Shown: one piece after another, positions 1 to 8,665 of the stretch
How positions within the stretch are numbered: position 1 is the stretch's first letter
Layout: each line of letters starts with the position of its first letter
Assembly (NCBI RefSeq): GCF_027563315.1
Contig: NZ_JAMKBJ010000002.1
Span: forward strand, 124,001-188,000
Length of the DNA: 64,000 nt
From: Paenisporosarcina quisquiliarum
GTDB lineage: Bacteria > Bacillota > Bacilli > Bacillales_A > Planococcaceae
Reading direction: 5' to 3'
Position numbers and translations under genes: made by a program
Notes under the pieces: generated by a model
What the model saw: only the letters and a program-made list of their open reading frames with translations
Database searches by the model: none
What the model was told of the DNA's origin: nothing

Positions 1-140
1 TTTGAACCCGATAAACTTTGTCCTGGATTAAAAGATGACCCAATAACCCAAAGCAATGGATACACCACGATGGCAACCATCGCTAAAATAGCTAAATAAG
101 ATAACGTGAGTCGGATGATTCTGCTTTTTTTATTACTCAT
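1..140 (-). CDS. malG: Maltodextrin ABC transporter permease MalG/MdxG (partial)
   Basis: Only the first 46 codons are in the window; the gene runs off the left edge. The visible N-terminus begins MSNKKSRIIRLTLSYLAILA and continues into one membrane segment followed by PLLWVIGSSFNPGQS, the usual opening of MalG-type permeases. The start is ATG at 140, with an AGAGGAGG ribosome binding site inside the last codons of malF, whose stop lies 2 bases upstream, so the two are translationally coupled. Its role would be to pair with MalF to form the membrane channel for maltodextrins delivered by MalE. Family assignment rests on the short sequence plus operon position. Confidence 0.85.
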   Translation of the reverse strand, partial: MSNKKSRIIRLTLSYLAILAMVAIVVYPLLWVIGSSFNPGQSLSGS

Positions 141-141
141 G

Positions 142-1428
142 CTACATCATATCCTCCTCTTGGAAAGATTTCGTTCGTTTAAATTGCCATAACGCAACGG
201 AAATGACAATGATTGAAAGAATCATGGTTACTGCAGCCGCTTTTCCGTATTGCGCACTGGTCATAGTCAGACGATAGATCCAAGAAATGAGGATATCCGT
301 ACCCCCGGCATTCTGACTCGGAATCGCAGGACCGCCACCATTGAATAGGAAAATAACATTAAAGTTATTAAAGTTGAACGTGTACTGCGTAATGATTATT
401 GGTGCCGTCGCATACAACACTAACGGCAATGTAATTGAAAAGAACTTTTGCATAATGGACGCACCGTCCACATTTGCCGCTTCATACAATTCATCTGGAA
501 TTGATTGCAGAACTCCTGTTGTCATGGCAAAAATGAACGGGAACCCTAACCAAGTCTGAATCATAATTAACGCTAATCTCGTCCACAGTTCATTCGTCAT
601 CCACGGCAAACCACTTTCGAGCCCTAATAAAGGCAAGATCGATTTATTGATGACACCGAATGATTCATTGAACATTCCCGAGAAAATTAAAATCGTGATA
701 AATGACGGAACCGCCCAAGGTAAAATCATGATGGTACGGATCATCGCTTTACCTTTTAGATCCTTTTGATTAACAAGGATTGCCAGGAAAATTCCTAATG
801 CTACTTGGAAAGTAGTAGCTCCAAAAGTCCAAACAATTGTCCAAGCTAATACAGCAAAGAATGTTTTTCTCCAAATATCCAACTTATAGATATCGATAAA
901 GTTCTGGAATCCAACCCAGTCAACTAGATTGCCTGGAGGTGAATGATAAAGATCATAATTTGTAAATGCCAAAAGGATAACAAATAATATTGGGAAAATG
1001 ACGACAAAGATTAAGAGGAAGAATCCTGGTGAAATCATTAAGTAAGGGAATCCGTTGTTAATCAAATTATGGTATTGCTGACGAACAGAATTTACGGATT
1101 CACCTAAATCACGTTTCTTCCCGTTTTGGTATGCATCATATAAATTAAACGCATACACGCACAGGCCCATGATTGTGATGATCAATGCGATGATGCCATC
1201 GATTAGCAGGAACACCGAATTGTCGAGTCCAGGAATTTCACCTAACGTGACAATGCCCCAATAGCCTAATCCTAAAAATTCGGAAAAGACGATTGCAAAA
1301 GATGCAGCTAATATTAAAAAGACCATTCCCTTAATGAATTGCTTATTATAGAATTGACCGAATCCAGGAATGATGGAGAGCAGCGTGGCATTTCTTCGAT
1401 GATGAGTAGCAGTTGTTAAACCTTCCAT
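142..1428 (-). CDS. malF: Maltodextrin ABC transporter permease MalF/MdxF
   Basis: This is a 428-residue permease of the binding-protein-dependent sugar family. It has an N-terminal membrane segment with the MdxF-type IIPGFGQFYNKQ sequence, a further membrane block, and the cytoplasmic EAA loop (EAANVDGAS, near residue 317) that docks to the ATPase. I chose ATG at 1428 because an AAAGGAGG site lies 11 bases upstream and the length then matches the roughly 435-residue Bacillus MdxF. A TTG 25 codons further upstream has no ribosome binding site. It follows malE after a 304-base structured spacer and is coupled to malG. No ATPase gene is visible; a shared MsmX-type ATPase encoded elsewhere is the usual partner. 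Confidence 0.93.
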   Translation of the reverse strand: MEGLTTATHHRRNATLLSIIPGFGQFYNKQFIKGMVFLILAASFAIVFSEFLGLGYWGIVTLGEIPGLDNSVFLLIDGIIALIITIMGLCVYAFNLYDAYQNGKKRDLGESVNSVRQQYHNLINNGFPYLMISPGFFLLIFVVIFPILFVILLAFTNYDLYHSPPGNLVDWVGFQNFIDIYKLDIWRKTFFAVLAWTIVWTFGATTFQVALGIFLAILVNQKDLKGKAMIRTIMILPWAVPSFITILIFSGMFNESFGVINKSILPLLGLESGLPWMTNELWTRLALIMIQTWLGFPFIFAMTTGVLQSIPDELYEAANVDGASIMQKFFSITLPLVLYATAPIIITQYTFNFNNFNVIFLFNGGGPAIPSQNAGGTDILISWIYRLTMTSAQYGKAAAVTMILSIIVISVALWQFKRTKSFQEEDMM

Positions 1429-1557
1429 TCGGGCTTGTGCCTCCTTTTTCAGCATAGAAGAAAGTGTTGAGTATGTATCACAATCGGAAATTGTTGTTTT
1501 CAATACTTATAGTATGCTTTCTGTAAAACTGAAATTATTAGTATAAATAAAAGGATA

Positions 1558-1725
1558 GGCCATACCCTCCATGATAGAGGGTACCGCCCATGACTTTTTC
1601 CAGCATCTTGGTATCAGCGTGATACGCTACTCAAGTCTCGACCAGACCCACTGAAGCGGATCTGGCAGGTGGTTGTAACCGGTGCGAGTTTCAAGCATCG
1701 GTGTAGAACTTGAGTGACGCAATCA
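1558..1725 (-). ncRNA. Structured RNA candidate in the malE-malF spacer
   Basis: The 304-base gap between malE and malF is visibly richer in GC than its surroundings and folds into several nested helices. ACTCAAGT at 1629-1636 pairs with ACTTGAGT at 1708-1715 and encloses two hairpins (1642-1665 with a CCAGAYCC-type stem, and 1678-1702 with an ACCG/CGGT stem), which makes a three-way junction. A 6-bp hairpin at 1611-1625 and a strong stem at 1558-1588 (TACCCTC/GAGGGTA, extended by GGC/GCC) follow. The last stem is trailed by a weak U-rich run and could act as a partial terminator. I do not recognise a known riboswitch class. A role in keeping binding-protein expression above permease expression is inference. 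Confidence 0.5.
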
Positions 1726-1732
1726 GCAAATA

Positions 1733-3010
1733 TTATTTAGCTGGGTGATTTGTTTCGATATTCGTTTTAATTGACTTAACTGCTTCGTCCAAAGCTGCTT
1801 GTGGTTCAGATTTACCTGTTGCCACAGTTTGAAGTGCAGAAGCCATTGGTCCCCATACCTCGCCCATTTCTGGAATGTTTGGCATTGGAACAGCGTATTG
1901 AGATTGAACAGCTACAGCTTTAGCACCTTCATTGTCAGCAATGATTGGATCTTCAACTAATGCTACGTTAGCTGGAATTTCAGATACTGCTTCGAAACGA
2001 GCTTTCGAGTTTTCATCGTTAGACAAGTGTTCGATAAGTTTTGTTGCCCAGTAAGGATTTTTCGTGAATTTCGTTACATGCCATCCTTTAACACCCATGA
2101 ATGTTTTAACAGGCTCTCCGTTTGGAAGTTTTGGCATTGGAGCAATTCCGATGTCAACGCCTGCGTCTCTCATTCCTTGGAATGCCCAAGGTCCGTTCAT
2201 AACAGCAGCAACTTTACCTTCGTTAAATAATCCATCCATTGCAGCGCCGCCAGTTTCTCCGATGATACCTTTAGGGAATAATCCTTCTGTGTACCATTTT
2301 TGAATGTAAGCAGCACCTTCTACAGCGCCTTCATTGTTAAGACCGATATCATCGCGGTCAAGACCTTCAGCACCTTCGTTGAAAACATATCCACCCATAC
2401 CTGCGATTGCACCATGTGCAAAGTAGAAGTTATCCCAAAGTGCTAGGAAACCATAGTTTCCACCTTTTGTGAAATCTTTAGAGAATGTATAAAGCTCATC
2501 CATTGTTTCAGGAGCTTTTTCCATTAAAGCTTTATTATAAATAAATACTGGTGTTTCTGTTGCTTTTGGAAGACCGTAAAGTTTTCCATCATACATTTGA
2601 GCAGTGATTGAAGATTCGCTGTATGTTTTTAAAACTGAATCTTCTACATTGATTTCTTGAAGAAGTCCTTCCGTTACTACTTGACCGATTTGGTCATGTG
2701 GAAGAGTTACTACGTCTGGAGCATTTCCTGTTGGTCCGTCAAGACGTAATTGATCACGGATTTTGTCAGCCATGTTCAATTCTTTGAATTCAACTTTGAT
2801 TCCATGCTCTTTTTCGAATGATTCGATTGCAGCTGGTAACCAGTCTTTACTCTTATCAACATCTTCCCAGATAACAAGTTTCTCTGGTTTTGGCTCTTCA
2901 GCGACGTCTTTTCCGTCAGCTGGTTTTGGTTCTTCTGCACGATCAGGTGCACAAGCAGCTAGCATAGCTAACAAAAGAACAAGCATCATTAATAATAAAT
3001 TTTTCTTCAT
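1733..3010 (-). CDS. malE: Maltodextrin-binding lipoprotein MalE/MdxE
   Basis: A 425-residue extracellular solute-binding protein of family 1. The N-terminus is a lipoprotein signal peptide ending in LLAMLAAC with the lipobox cysteine, so it should be anchored to the outer face of the membrane. The mature part has the MalE-type fold, with PEKLVIWEDVDKSKDWLPA near the start and AVMNGPWAFQGMRDAGVDIG in the C-terminal half. Two ATG codons are adjacent at 3013 and 3010; the AGGAGG site lies 3 and 6 bases upstream of them, so the second fits better. It is the first gene of the malEFG operon and lies downstream of several LacI-type operators, which suggests catabolite and maltose control. Confidence 0.93.
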   Translation of the reverse strand: MKKNLLLMMLVLLLAMLAACAPDRAEEPKPADGKDVAEEPKPEKLVIWEDVDKSKDWLPAAIESFEKEHGIKVEFKELNMADKIRDQLRLDGPTGNAPDVVTLPHDQIGQVVTEGLLQEINVEDSVLKTYSESSITAQMYDGKLYGLPKATETPVFIYNKALMEKAPETMDELYTFSKDFTKGGNYGFLALWDNFYFAHGAIAGMGGYVFNEGAEGLDRDDIGLNNEGAVEGAAYIQKWYTEGLFPKGIIGETGGAAMDGLFNEGKVAAVMNGPWAFQGMRDAGVDIGIAPMPKLPNGEPVKTFMGVKGWHVTKFTKNPYWATKLIEHLSNDENSKARFEAVSEIPANVALVEDPIIADNEGAKAVAVQSQYAVPMPNIPEMGEVWGPMASALQTVATGKSEPQAALDEAVKSIKTNIETNHPAK

Positions 3011-3045
3011 CATGACCCTCCTAATATCTTTTTAACACTCACTTA

Positions 3046-3059
3046 TACAACCGTTTGCA
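3046..3059 (-). promoter_or_regulatory. LacI-type operator-like site upstream of malE
   Basis: TACAACCGTTTGCA has the central CG and half-sites typical of LacI-family operators but departs from the cre consensus at several positions. It lies about 36 bases upstream of the malE start, where a specific repressor (MalR/MdxR type) would block transcription. No regulator gene is in the window. Confidence 0.4.
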
Positions 3060-3079
3060 CAAAACTAAAAACTCGTAAA

Positions 3080-3093
3080 TGAAAACGCTATCA
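3080..3093 (-). promoter_or_regulatory. cre box (CcpA site) upstream of malE
   Basis: TGAAAACGCTATCA matches the catabolite-responsive element consensus TGWAANCGNTNWCA at every defined position. It lies in the intergenic region between malE and the divergent amylase gene, about 70 bases upstream of malE, so CcpA could repress one or both transcripts when preferred sugars are present. Confidence 0.8.
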
Positions 3094-3152
3094 TCATTTA
3101 ATAAAAAAATAACAATTGAGTGTTTTGACCTTTTCCGAATCTTTTAAACTTG

Positions 3153-3166
3153 TGAAAGCGATTGCA
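3153..3166 (+). promoter_or_regulatory. Second cre-like site between malE and the amylase gene
   Basis: TGAAAGCGATTGCA differs from the cre consensus at one position and is flanked by TG and CA, giving a longer near-palindrome. It sits immediately before a TATAAT hexamer at 3183-3188 that points towards the amylase gene. The possible -35 (TTGCAC, 3162-3167) is only 15 bases away, so this promoter is uncertain. The rest of the 340-base gap is AT-rich with nothing further that I recognise. Confidence 0.6.
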
Positions 3167-3353
3167 CAAATATATTCTTTATTATAATGATTGTTTCTAA
3201 TTTTACAATAACTATTTTTTACAATTACTGAAGTAATTTTTTTATAAAGCGTAAATTACTTATAAAAAATTACACAGGGATTGAATTGATTAAATTGTTT
3301 TGTTAATCTGAATCGAAGTTTTAAAATACAAATACTCATAAGGTGGTGCTCTC

Positions 3354-5114
3354 ATGGAACGATCGGCTATTTTTCACCGACCAGGGAATAATTATTCTTT
3401 TATCATCGAAAAGGACACGCTTTGCATCAGAATACGGACTAAAAAAGCTGACATCCAAAAAATCGAACTTATTTATGGCGATCCATATGTTTGGGAAAAC
3501 GATAAATGGATTTTTCAACGTGCTGATATTTCCAAAAGTGCAACTGATGCATTATTCGATTACTGGGAAGTAAAAATAAGTCCTCCCCACCGAAGAATTC
3601 GATACGGATTTGAACTTTATTCGAATGATGAACGTGTTCTTTTTACGGAAAAAGGATTTTATGAAGATATCATTTATGATTCTGGCTATTATTTTTGTTT
3701 TCCTTACCTCCATGCCTCGGAGCAATTTAACCCACCAGAATGGGTAAAGGATACGGTATGGTATCAAATATTCCCAGATCGATTCTTCAATGGAGACAAA
3801 TTAAACGATCCTAAAGATGTTCAGCCATGGGGAAAAGTTGAACCATCTGCAAACAATTTCTTTGGCGGTGATTTGAAAGGAATCGAGCAAAAGCTTGATT
3901 ACTTGGTAACGCTCGGTATCAATGGCATCTATCTTACACCGATCTTTACTGCACCAACCAACCATAAATATGACACAATCGATTATTTTTCGATTGATCC
4001 TCAATTTGGTACGAAAGAAGATTTAAAGAGTTTAGTAGAATCATGCCATGCTCGTGGTATAAAAGTGATGTTGGACGCTGTATTTAATCATTGTGGTTTC
4101 TACTTCCCTCCCTTCCAAGACGTGTTGGAAAAAGGAAGTGAATCGGAATTCGTTGACTGGTTTTATCCGCACAGCCTACCTTTGCAGAAAGGTGAGCGTC
4201 CAAATTACGAGGCATTTGCATTTGTCCCCCAAATGCCAAAACTGAATACTCAAAACCCACATGTAAAAAAATACTTACTTGATGTTGCGGCTTACTGGAT
4301 AAAAGAATTTGATATTGATGGCTGGCGCTTAGATGTTGCTAACGAAGTAGATCACCAATTCTGGAGAGAATTCCGCTATGTCGTCCGTAATGAAAAACCT
4401 GATATCTATATTTTAGGCGAAGTATGGCACGATTCCATGCCATGGCTCTACGGTGATCAATTTGATGCTGTTATGAACTATCCTTTTACTACTAATGTAT
4501 TACAATTGTTTGCCAGTCAGAAGATGTCTGCTATGGATTTCATGGACTCCATGACTTCTGTGGTGCAAAGCTATCCAAATAACGTGATGGACGTCACTTT
4601 TAACTTAGTTGGCAGCCACGATACGTCTAGAATCCTCACAGAGTGTCAGGACGATGTAAGACGTGTCAAACTGATTTATTTATTAATGTATACTTCCATC
4701 GGCTCACCATGTATGTATTACGGAGACGAACTTGGTATGACTGGTGGGCAAGATCCTGGCTGTAGAGCTTGCATGGAATGGGAAGAAGGAAAACAGAATA
4801 CGGACCTTCTCGCCCATGTGACAAAATGTATTTCGTTACGTAAACAACATCCATTGCTCGCGAATGATGGTCAGTTCCAGTTCATGAACTGGATTGACAC
4901 GAATCTTGTCGTCTATAGAAAATATGTGGACGACCGCAATATATTCGTTTTAATCAACCCAACAAATACAACGCAGAGCTATCAAGTTCCATTTGAGATA
5001 AAAAATAACTCATTGAAAAATCTTTGGACAGATGAAGAAATAGTGTGCGAACCATTCCCGCAGATTCAGCTAGAGCCATATGATTTTAAAATTGTGGAAT
5101 TCCATACTGTCTAA
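3354..5114 (+). CDS. Neopullulanase/cyclomaltodextrinase-type amylase (GH13_20)
   Basis: A 586-residue intracellular glycoside hydrolase of family 13. The N-terminal roughly 120 residues correspond to the starch-binding CBM34 domain of neopullulanases. The barrel carries all four conserved regions: DAVFNH near residue 240, GWRLDVANEV near 322 with the nucleophile Asp, GEVW near 355 with the acid Glu, and VGSHDT near 420. There is no signal peptide, which fits hydrolysis of imported maltodextrins or cyclodextrins in the cytoplasm. Length matches the family (580-590 residues). AAGGTGGTG precedes the ATG. It is divergent from malEFG and shares the operator region. Sequence alone does not separate maltogenic amylase, neopullulanase and cyclomaltodextrinase. 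Confidence 0.92.
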   Translation: MERSAIFHRPGNNYSFIIEKDTLCIRIRTKKADIQKIELIYGDPYVWENDKWIFQRADISKSATDALFDYWEVKISPPHRRIRYGFELYSNDERVLFTEKGFYEDIIYDSGYYFCFPYLHASEQFNPPEWVKDTVWYQIFPDRFFNGDKLNDPKDVQPWGKVEPSANNFFGGDLKGIEQKLDYLVTLGINGIYLTPIFTAPTNHKYDTIDYFSIDPQFGTKEDLKSLVESCHARGIKVMLDAVFNHCGFYFPPFQDVLEKGSESEFVDWFYPHSLPLQKGERPNYEAFAFVPQMPKLNTQNPHVKKYLLDVAAYWIKEFDIDGWRLDVANEVDHQFWREFRYVVRNEKPDIYILGEVWHDSMPWLYGDQFDAVMNYPFTTNVLQLFASQKMSAMDFMDSMTSVVQSYPNNVMDVTFNLVGSHDTSRILTECQDDVRRVKLIYLLMYTSIGSPCMYYGDELGMTGGQDPGCRACMEWEEGKQNTDLLAHVTKCISLRKQHPLLANDGQFQFMNWIDTNLVVYRKYVDDRNIFVLINPTNTTQSYQVPFEIKNNSLKNLWTDEEIVCEPFPQIQLEPYDFKIVEFHTV

Positions 5115-5126
5115 AAAAGATAAATA

Positions 5127-5191
5127 AAAAAACACCCTTTTCAACTACGAAACATATGATATGGTTTCGTCTTCAGAAAAAGGGTGTTTTT
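5127..5191. terminator. Bidirectional terminator between amylase and dtd
   Basis: A long inverted repeat, AAAAACACCCTTTTC paired with GAAAAAGGGTGTTTTT, encloses a second stem ACGAAACAT/ATGGTTTCGT. U-rich runs occur on both strands, so it should end the amylase transcript on the plus strand and the rel-dtd transcript on the minus strand. Confidence 0.85.
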
Positions 5192-5195
5192 ATTT

Positions 5196-5636
5196 TTATT
5201 TAGATTCCACAATCAACGTTACTGGTCCGTCATTCGTCAAGGATACATCCATCATTGCGCCAAAGACGCCAGTTTCGACATGAAGATTCAAATTACGAAG
5301 TTCTTCGTTAAACAACTCCCAGAGTGGTTTTGCAATATCTGGTTTGGCCGCTTCACTGAAACTCGGACGTCTGCCTTTTCGCGTATCCCCGTATAACGTA
5401 AATTGGGAAACGGATAAAATTGAGCCACCCGCATCGAAGATGGAAAGATTCATTTTGCCACTCTCATCTTCAAATAAACGAAGATTTGCCACTTTTTCAG
5501 CGACGTAGCGCACATCTTCTTCGGTATCATTATGGGTAATGCCCACGAGCAAAACTAAACCTTTATCGATCTGCCCGGTGACTTCCCCATTTACTTCAAC
5601 TTTTGCTTTTAAACTTCGCTGTAGTACGACTTTCAA
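5196..5636 (-). CDS. dtd: D-aminoacyl-tRNA deacylase
   Basis: A 146-residue protein that hydrolyses D-amino acids mischarged onto tRNA, a proofreading function. It has the family's two active-site signatures, SQFTLYGD and the C-terminal [11 protein letters not shown] with the Gly-cisPro motif. Translation most likely starts at TTG 5636: the protein then begins MKVVLQR like other family members, and GAGG lies 8 bases upstream inside the end of rel. It is the last gene of the recJ-apt-rel-dtd group, 10 bases after rel, the same order as in Bacillus. Confidence 0.95.
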   Translation of the reverse strand: MKVVLQRSLKAKVEVNGEVTGQIDKGLVLLVGITHNDTEEDVRYVAEKVANLRLFEDESGKMNLSIFDAGGSILSVSQFTLYGDTRKGRRPSFSEAAKPDIAKPLWELFNEELRNLNLHVETGVFGAMMDVSLTNDGPVTLIVESK

Positions 5637-5646
5637 AACTGAACCC

Positions 5647-7842
5647 TCAATTCGTCATGCGTTGCACGGAATGAATATCCGGAATTTGTTTAATCCGTTC
5701 AACGATTTTGTGTAAATGCGCAATATTTGTAATCATAATCGTCATATTAATCGTCGCTATTTTATCGCGGTCAGCTTTACCACTGACTGCTGAAATATTG
5801 GTTTTGGTCTCATTCACCACTTGCATCACTTCGTTCAATAAACCAGGTCGATCGAAAGCAGAAATTTCGATATCAACTTGGTATTCTTTACGAGTTGATG
5901 TCAGCGGCTGACCCCACTCCACGTCAATCAAGCGTTCATTGCCAGTTGCATCCTGCACATTCGGACAATCGTCTCGATGAACTGATACTCCGCGACCTTT
6001 AGTAATGAATCCAACGATTTCGTCACCAGGTACAGGGCTGCAACAACGTGATAAACGAATCAATAAGTTGTCGATTCCTTTAACAATAACACCCGATTCG
6101 GTCGCTTTACGGATGGTCGGTGTGTGCATTTCTTTCGTGATTTTCTCTAAAGCTTCTTCCTGATCACGAATTTTGCGCATTTTTTCTGCCAGACGGTTCA
6201 CGACCTGTTGCGCCGTTATGCCATTAAACCCAACCGCTGCATACATATCTTCTTCACTCGTGAAATTGAACTTTTCACATACTCGTTTAATATTTTCATT
6301 CGTTAACACTTCTTTAATATCAAACTCTTGCGCTTTTATTTCTTTTTCGATCATTTCATGACCTTTGTGGACATTATCATCACGAACTTGCTTTTTGAAG
6401 AATTGTTTAATTTTATTTTTGGCTTGTGATGATTGGGCTATTTTCAACCAATCTCTACTTGGACCAAATGATTGTTTAGAAGTTAAAATTTCAACAATAT
6501 CTCCTGTTTGAAGCTTCGTATCAAGCGGTACCATTTTACCGTTAACTTTTGCTCCAATAGTCTTGTTGCCGATTTCGGAATGAACGCGGAAAGCAAAATC
6601 GATTGGAACCGATCCAGCCGGTAATTCCATTACATCCCCTTTTGGAGAAAATACATAAACCATATCCGAGAATAGGTCGAATTTAAGTGATTCCATAAAT
6701 TCTTCCGCATTCGAAGATTCATTTTGGTACTCCAAAATCTCTCTGAACCAAGTCAGCTTCGAATCAACCGATTTATTCGTAGACTCCACGGTTTTGCCTT
6801 CTTTATAAGCCCAGTGAGCAGCAACCCCGAATTCAGCGATACGATGCATTTCTTCCGTGCGAATCTGCACTTCCAAAGGATCGCCTTGAGGACCAATCAC
6901 CGTTGTATGGAGTGATTGATATAAGTTCTGCTTAGGCATAGCAATATAATCCTTGAAACGTCCAGGCATCGGCTTCCAAAGCGTATGGATAATACCGAGA
7001 ACAGCGTAACAGTCTTTAATACTTTCGACTGTTATTCGTACGGCAAGCAAATCATAGATTTCGTTAAATTGCTTATTTTGCAGGACCATTTTTTTATAGA
7101 TACTGTATATATGTTTTGGTCGACCATACAAATCAGCTTCGATTTCAACATCTTCAAGCTCGCTTTTGATATCAACCATTACATTGTTCAAATAATCTTC
7201 ACGCTCATTGCGTTTTCGTTTCATCAAATTTACGATGCGGTAGTATTGCTGGGGATTTAAGTAGCGCAACGAAATGTCTTCAAGTTCCCATTTGATTGTG
7301 GAAATCCCAAGTCGATGTGCCAGGGGAGCGAAAATTTCCAGCGTTTCACTTGCTTTAAGCCTTTGCTTTTCCACTGGTTGGAATTTCAATGTGCGCATAT
7401 TGTGCAGTCGATCCGCCAATTTAATTAAAATGACACGAATGTCCTGCGCCATTGCCACGAACATTTTACGGTGATTTTCCGCTTGCTGTTCTTCTTTAGA
7501 CATAAATTTAATTTTACTTAACTTCGTGACACCTTCCACCAGCATCGCCACTTCTTCACTAAATTCGCGAACGATGTCATCTCTATGGATGTCAGTATCT
7601 TCTACGACATCATGTAAAAAACCTGCAGCAACTGTTGCAGGATCCATTTGTAGTTGTGCCAGTATCCCCGCTACCTGAATCGGGTGGATAATATAAGGCT
7701 CTCCTGATTTTCTGAACTGTTCCCGGTGAGCATACTCCGCCATTTCATACGACTTTTGGACAAATTTCACGTTTTTGTCGTTCATGTACGTAGCGACAAT
7801 TGCGAACACTTCTTCAGCTGTAAATATTTGGTCTTTCGCCAT
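5647..7842 (-). CDS. relA: Bifunctional (p)ppGpp synthetase/hydrolase Rel
   Basis: A 731-residue long-form RelA/SpoT homologue that makes and degrades the alarmone (p)ppGpp. The HD hydrolase domain is intact (FLHDVVEDT near residue 75), as is the synthetase domain ([11 protein letters not shown] near 310). A TGS domain (about 390-450), the conserved-cysteine region [15 protein letters not shown] and a C-terminal ACT domain follow. Both activities should therefore be present. Only a weak GGTGATT site precedes the ATG. A 310-base structured region separates it from apt, so it may have its own leader. Confidence 0.97.
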   Translation of the reverse strand: MAKDQIFTAEEVFAIVATYMNDKNVKFVQKSYEMAEYAHREQFRKSGEPYIIHPIQVAGILAQLQMDPATVAAGFLHDVVEDTDIHRDDIVREFSEEVAMLVEGVTKLSKIKFMSKEEQQAENHRKMFVAMAQDIRVILIKLADRLHNMRTLKFQPVEKQRLKASETLEIFAPLAHRLGISTIKWELEDISLRYLNPQQYYRIVNLMKRKRNEREDYLNNVMVDIKSELEDVEIEADLYGRPKHIYSIYKKMVLQNKQFNEIYDLLAVRITVESIKDCYAVLGIIHTLWKPMPGRFKDYIAMPKQNLYQSLHTTVIGPQGDPLEVQIRTEEMHRIAEFGVAAHWAYKEGKTVESTNKSVDSKLTWFREILEYQNESSNAEEFMESLKFDLFSDMVYVFSPKGDVMELPAGSVPIDFAFRVHSEIGNKTIGAKVNGKMVPLDTKLQTGDIVEILTSKQSFGPSRDWLKIAQSSQAKNKIKQFFKKQVRDDNVHKGHEMIEKEIKAQEFDIKEVLTNENIKRVCEKFNFTSEEDMYAAVGFNGITAQQVVNRLAEKMRKIRDQEEALEKITKEMHTPTIRKATESGVIVKGIDNLLIRLSRCCSPVPGDEIVGFITKGRGVSVHRDDCPNVQDATGNERLIDVEWGQPLTSTRKEYQVDIEISAFDRPGLLNEVMQVVNETKTNISAVSGKADRDKIATINMTIMITNIAHLHKIVERIKQIPDIHSVQRMTN

Positions 7843-7899
7843 GTCGAATCACCAGACTCCATTCACTTTCGAATATATGTAAAGACTATTGTATATTAG

Positions 7900-7935
7900 A
7901 AAAACACATCTTGCACCCTAAATGCTACAAGATGT
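7900..7935 (-). terminator. Terminator-like hairpin in the rel upstream region
   Basis: ACATCTTG pairs perfectly with CAAGATGT across a 14-base loop, and on the minus strand the stem is followed by GTTTTTC. It lies about 60 bases upstream of the rel start. It could be a weak attenuator or simply a leader hairpin. Confidence 0.4.
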
Positions 7936-7980
7936 TGTCTTTTATTATATGGTCATTCAAAAAATCAACACACTTTTTTT

Positions 7981-8085
7981 AAAAAGAAAAGCTCACAGTG
8001 CCATTCTAGGGTCGACACTGGTGCAGAAAGTATGAAAAGTGAAGCTTCTTCTCTCTGACCCACAAGCTAGAGTTTGAAAATGCAT
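7981..8085 (-). ncRNA. Structured leader candidate between apt and rel
   Basis: Within the 310-base gap between apt and rel, the minus strand can form two exclusive folds. In one, CAGTG pairs with CACTG (hairpin at 7991-8024), followed by TTTTCTTTTT, which looks like a terminator. In the other, GGGTC at 8058-8062 pairs with GACCC inside the loop of that hairpin, with outer TCTA/TAGA support. Alternative folds of this kind are typical of attenuators. I do not recognise a known riboswitch or T-box sequence here, and the structure was drawn by eye. Confidence 0.35.
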
Positions 8086-8112
8086 GTAATAACTAAAACT
8101 TTTTTATCGTAT

Positions 8113-8147
8113 AAAAAAAAGATGAACTTGGCAAGTTCATCTTTTTT
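8113..8147 (-). terminator. Terminator after apt
   Basis: AAGATGAACTTG pairs with CAAGTTCATCTT, flanked by A- and T-runs on both sides. On the minus strand it lies 6 bases after the apt stop and ends in eight T, a textbook intrinsic terminator. Confidence 0.9.
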
Positions 8148-8152
8148 CAACC

Positions 8153-8665
8153 TTAATATTGCATCAAAGTGCAAATATCGTAGCCTTTTAATTTTTCGCG
8201 TCCATCAAGGTAAGTCAACTCGATTAAGAATGCACAACCTGCAACTACTCCACCCATCTCTTCGATGAGTTTGATTGTTGCTTCCACAGTTCCACCAGTT
8301 GCAAGCAAGTCGTCACAGATCATAACTCGTTGACCTGGCTTGATAGCATCTTTATGCATCGTTAAGACGTTTGTTCCGTACTCAAGGTCATATTCTGCGC
8401 GAATCACTTCACGAGGTAATTTCCCTTCTTTACGCACAGGAGCAAACCCTTTTCCCATTGCATAAGCGACTGGGCACCCGATAATGAATCCACGTGCTTC
8501 AGGACCAACAATCATATCTATGTTCTTTTCTTTCGCGTATTCTACGATTTGATCTGTTGCATATTTGTAAGCTTCACCATTATCCATAATTGTTGAGATA
8601 TCTTTAAAACGGATACCTGGTTTCGGCCAATCTTCAACGATTGTTACATATTGCTTTAAATCCAT
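8153..8665 (-). CDS. apt: Adenine phosphoribosyltransferase
   Basis: A 170-residue purine-salvage enzyme that converts adenine and PRPP to AMP. The PRPP-binding loop [16 protein letters not shown] lies near residues 121-136, and the N-terminal half has [10 protein letters not shown] as in other Apt proteins. The ATG is preceded by GAGGAGG and overlaps the end of recJ by 10 bases, so translation is probably coupled. Length is normal. It ends in a strong terminator. Confidence 0.97.
   Translation of the reverse strand: MDLKQYVTIVEDWPKPGIRFKDISTIMDNGEAYKYATDQIVEYAKEKNIDMIVGPEARGFIIGCPVAYAMGKGFAPVRKEGKLPREVIRAEYDLEYGTNVLTMHKDAIKPGQRVMICDDLLATGGTVEATIKLIEEMGGVVAGCAFLIELTYLDGREKLKGYDICTLMQY

Noticed and set aside
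142-1503. Longer malF reading from TTG at 1503.
   Set aside because: No ribosome binding site precedes it, whereas ATG 1428 has AAAGGAGG and gives the usual family length.
1558-1725. Remnant of a group II intron or insertion sequence between malE and malF.
   Set aside because: No domain V-like hairpin, no open frame, and no terminal inverted repeats or target duplication could be found.
3336-3518. Short reverse-strand open frames inside the amylase, rel, valS and other genes.
   Set aside because: They lie opposite well-conserved coding sequence, lack ribosome binding sites and show no recognisable protein.
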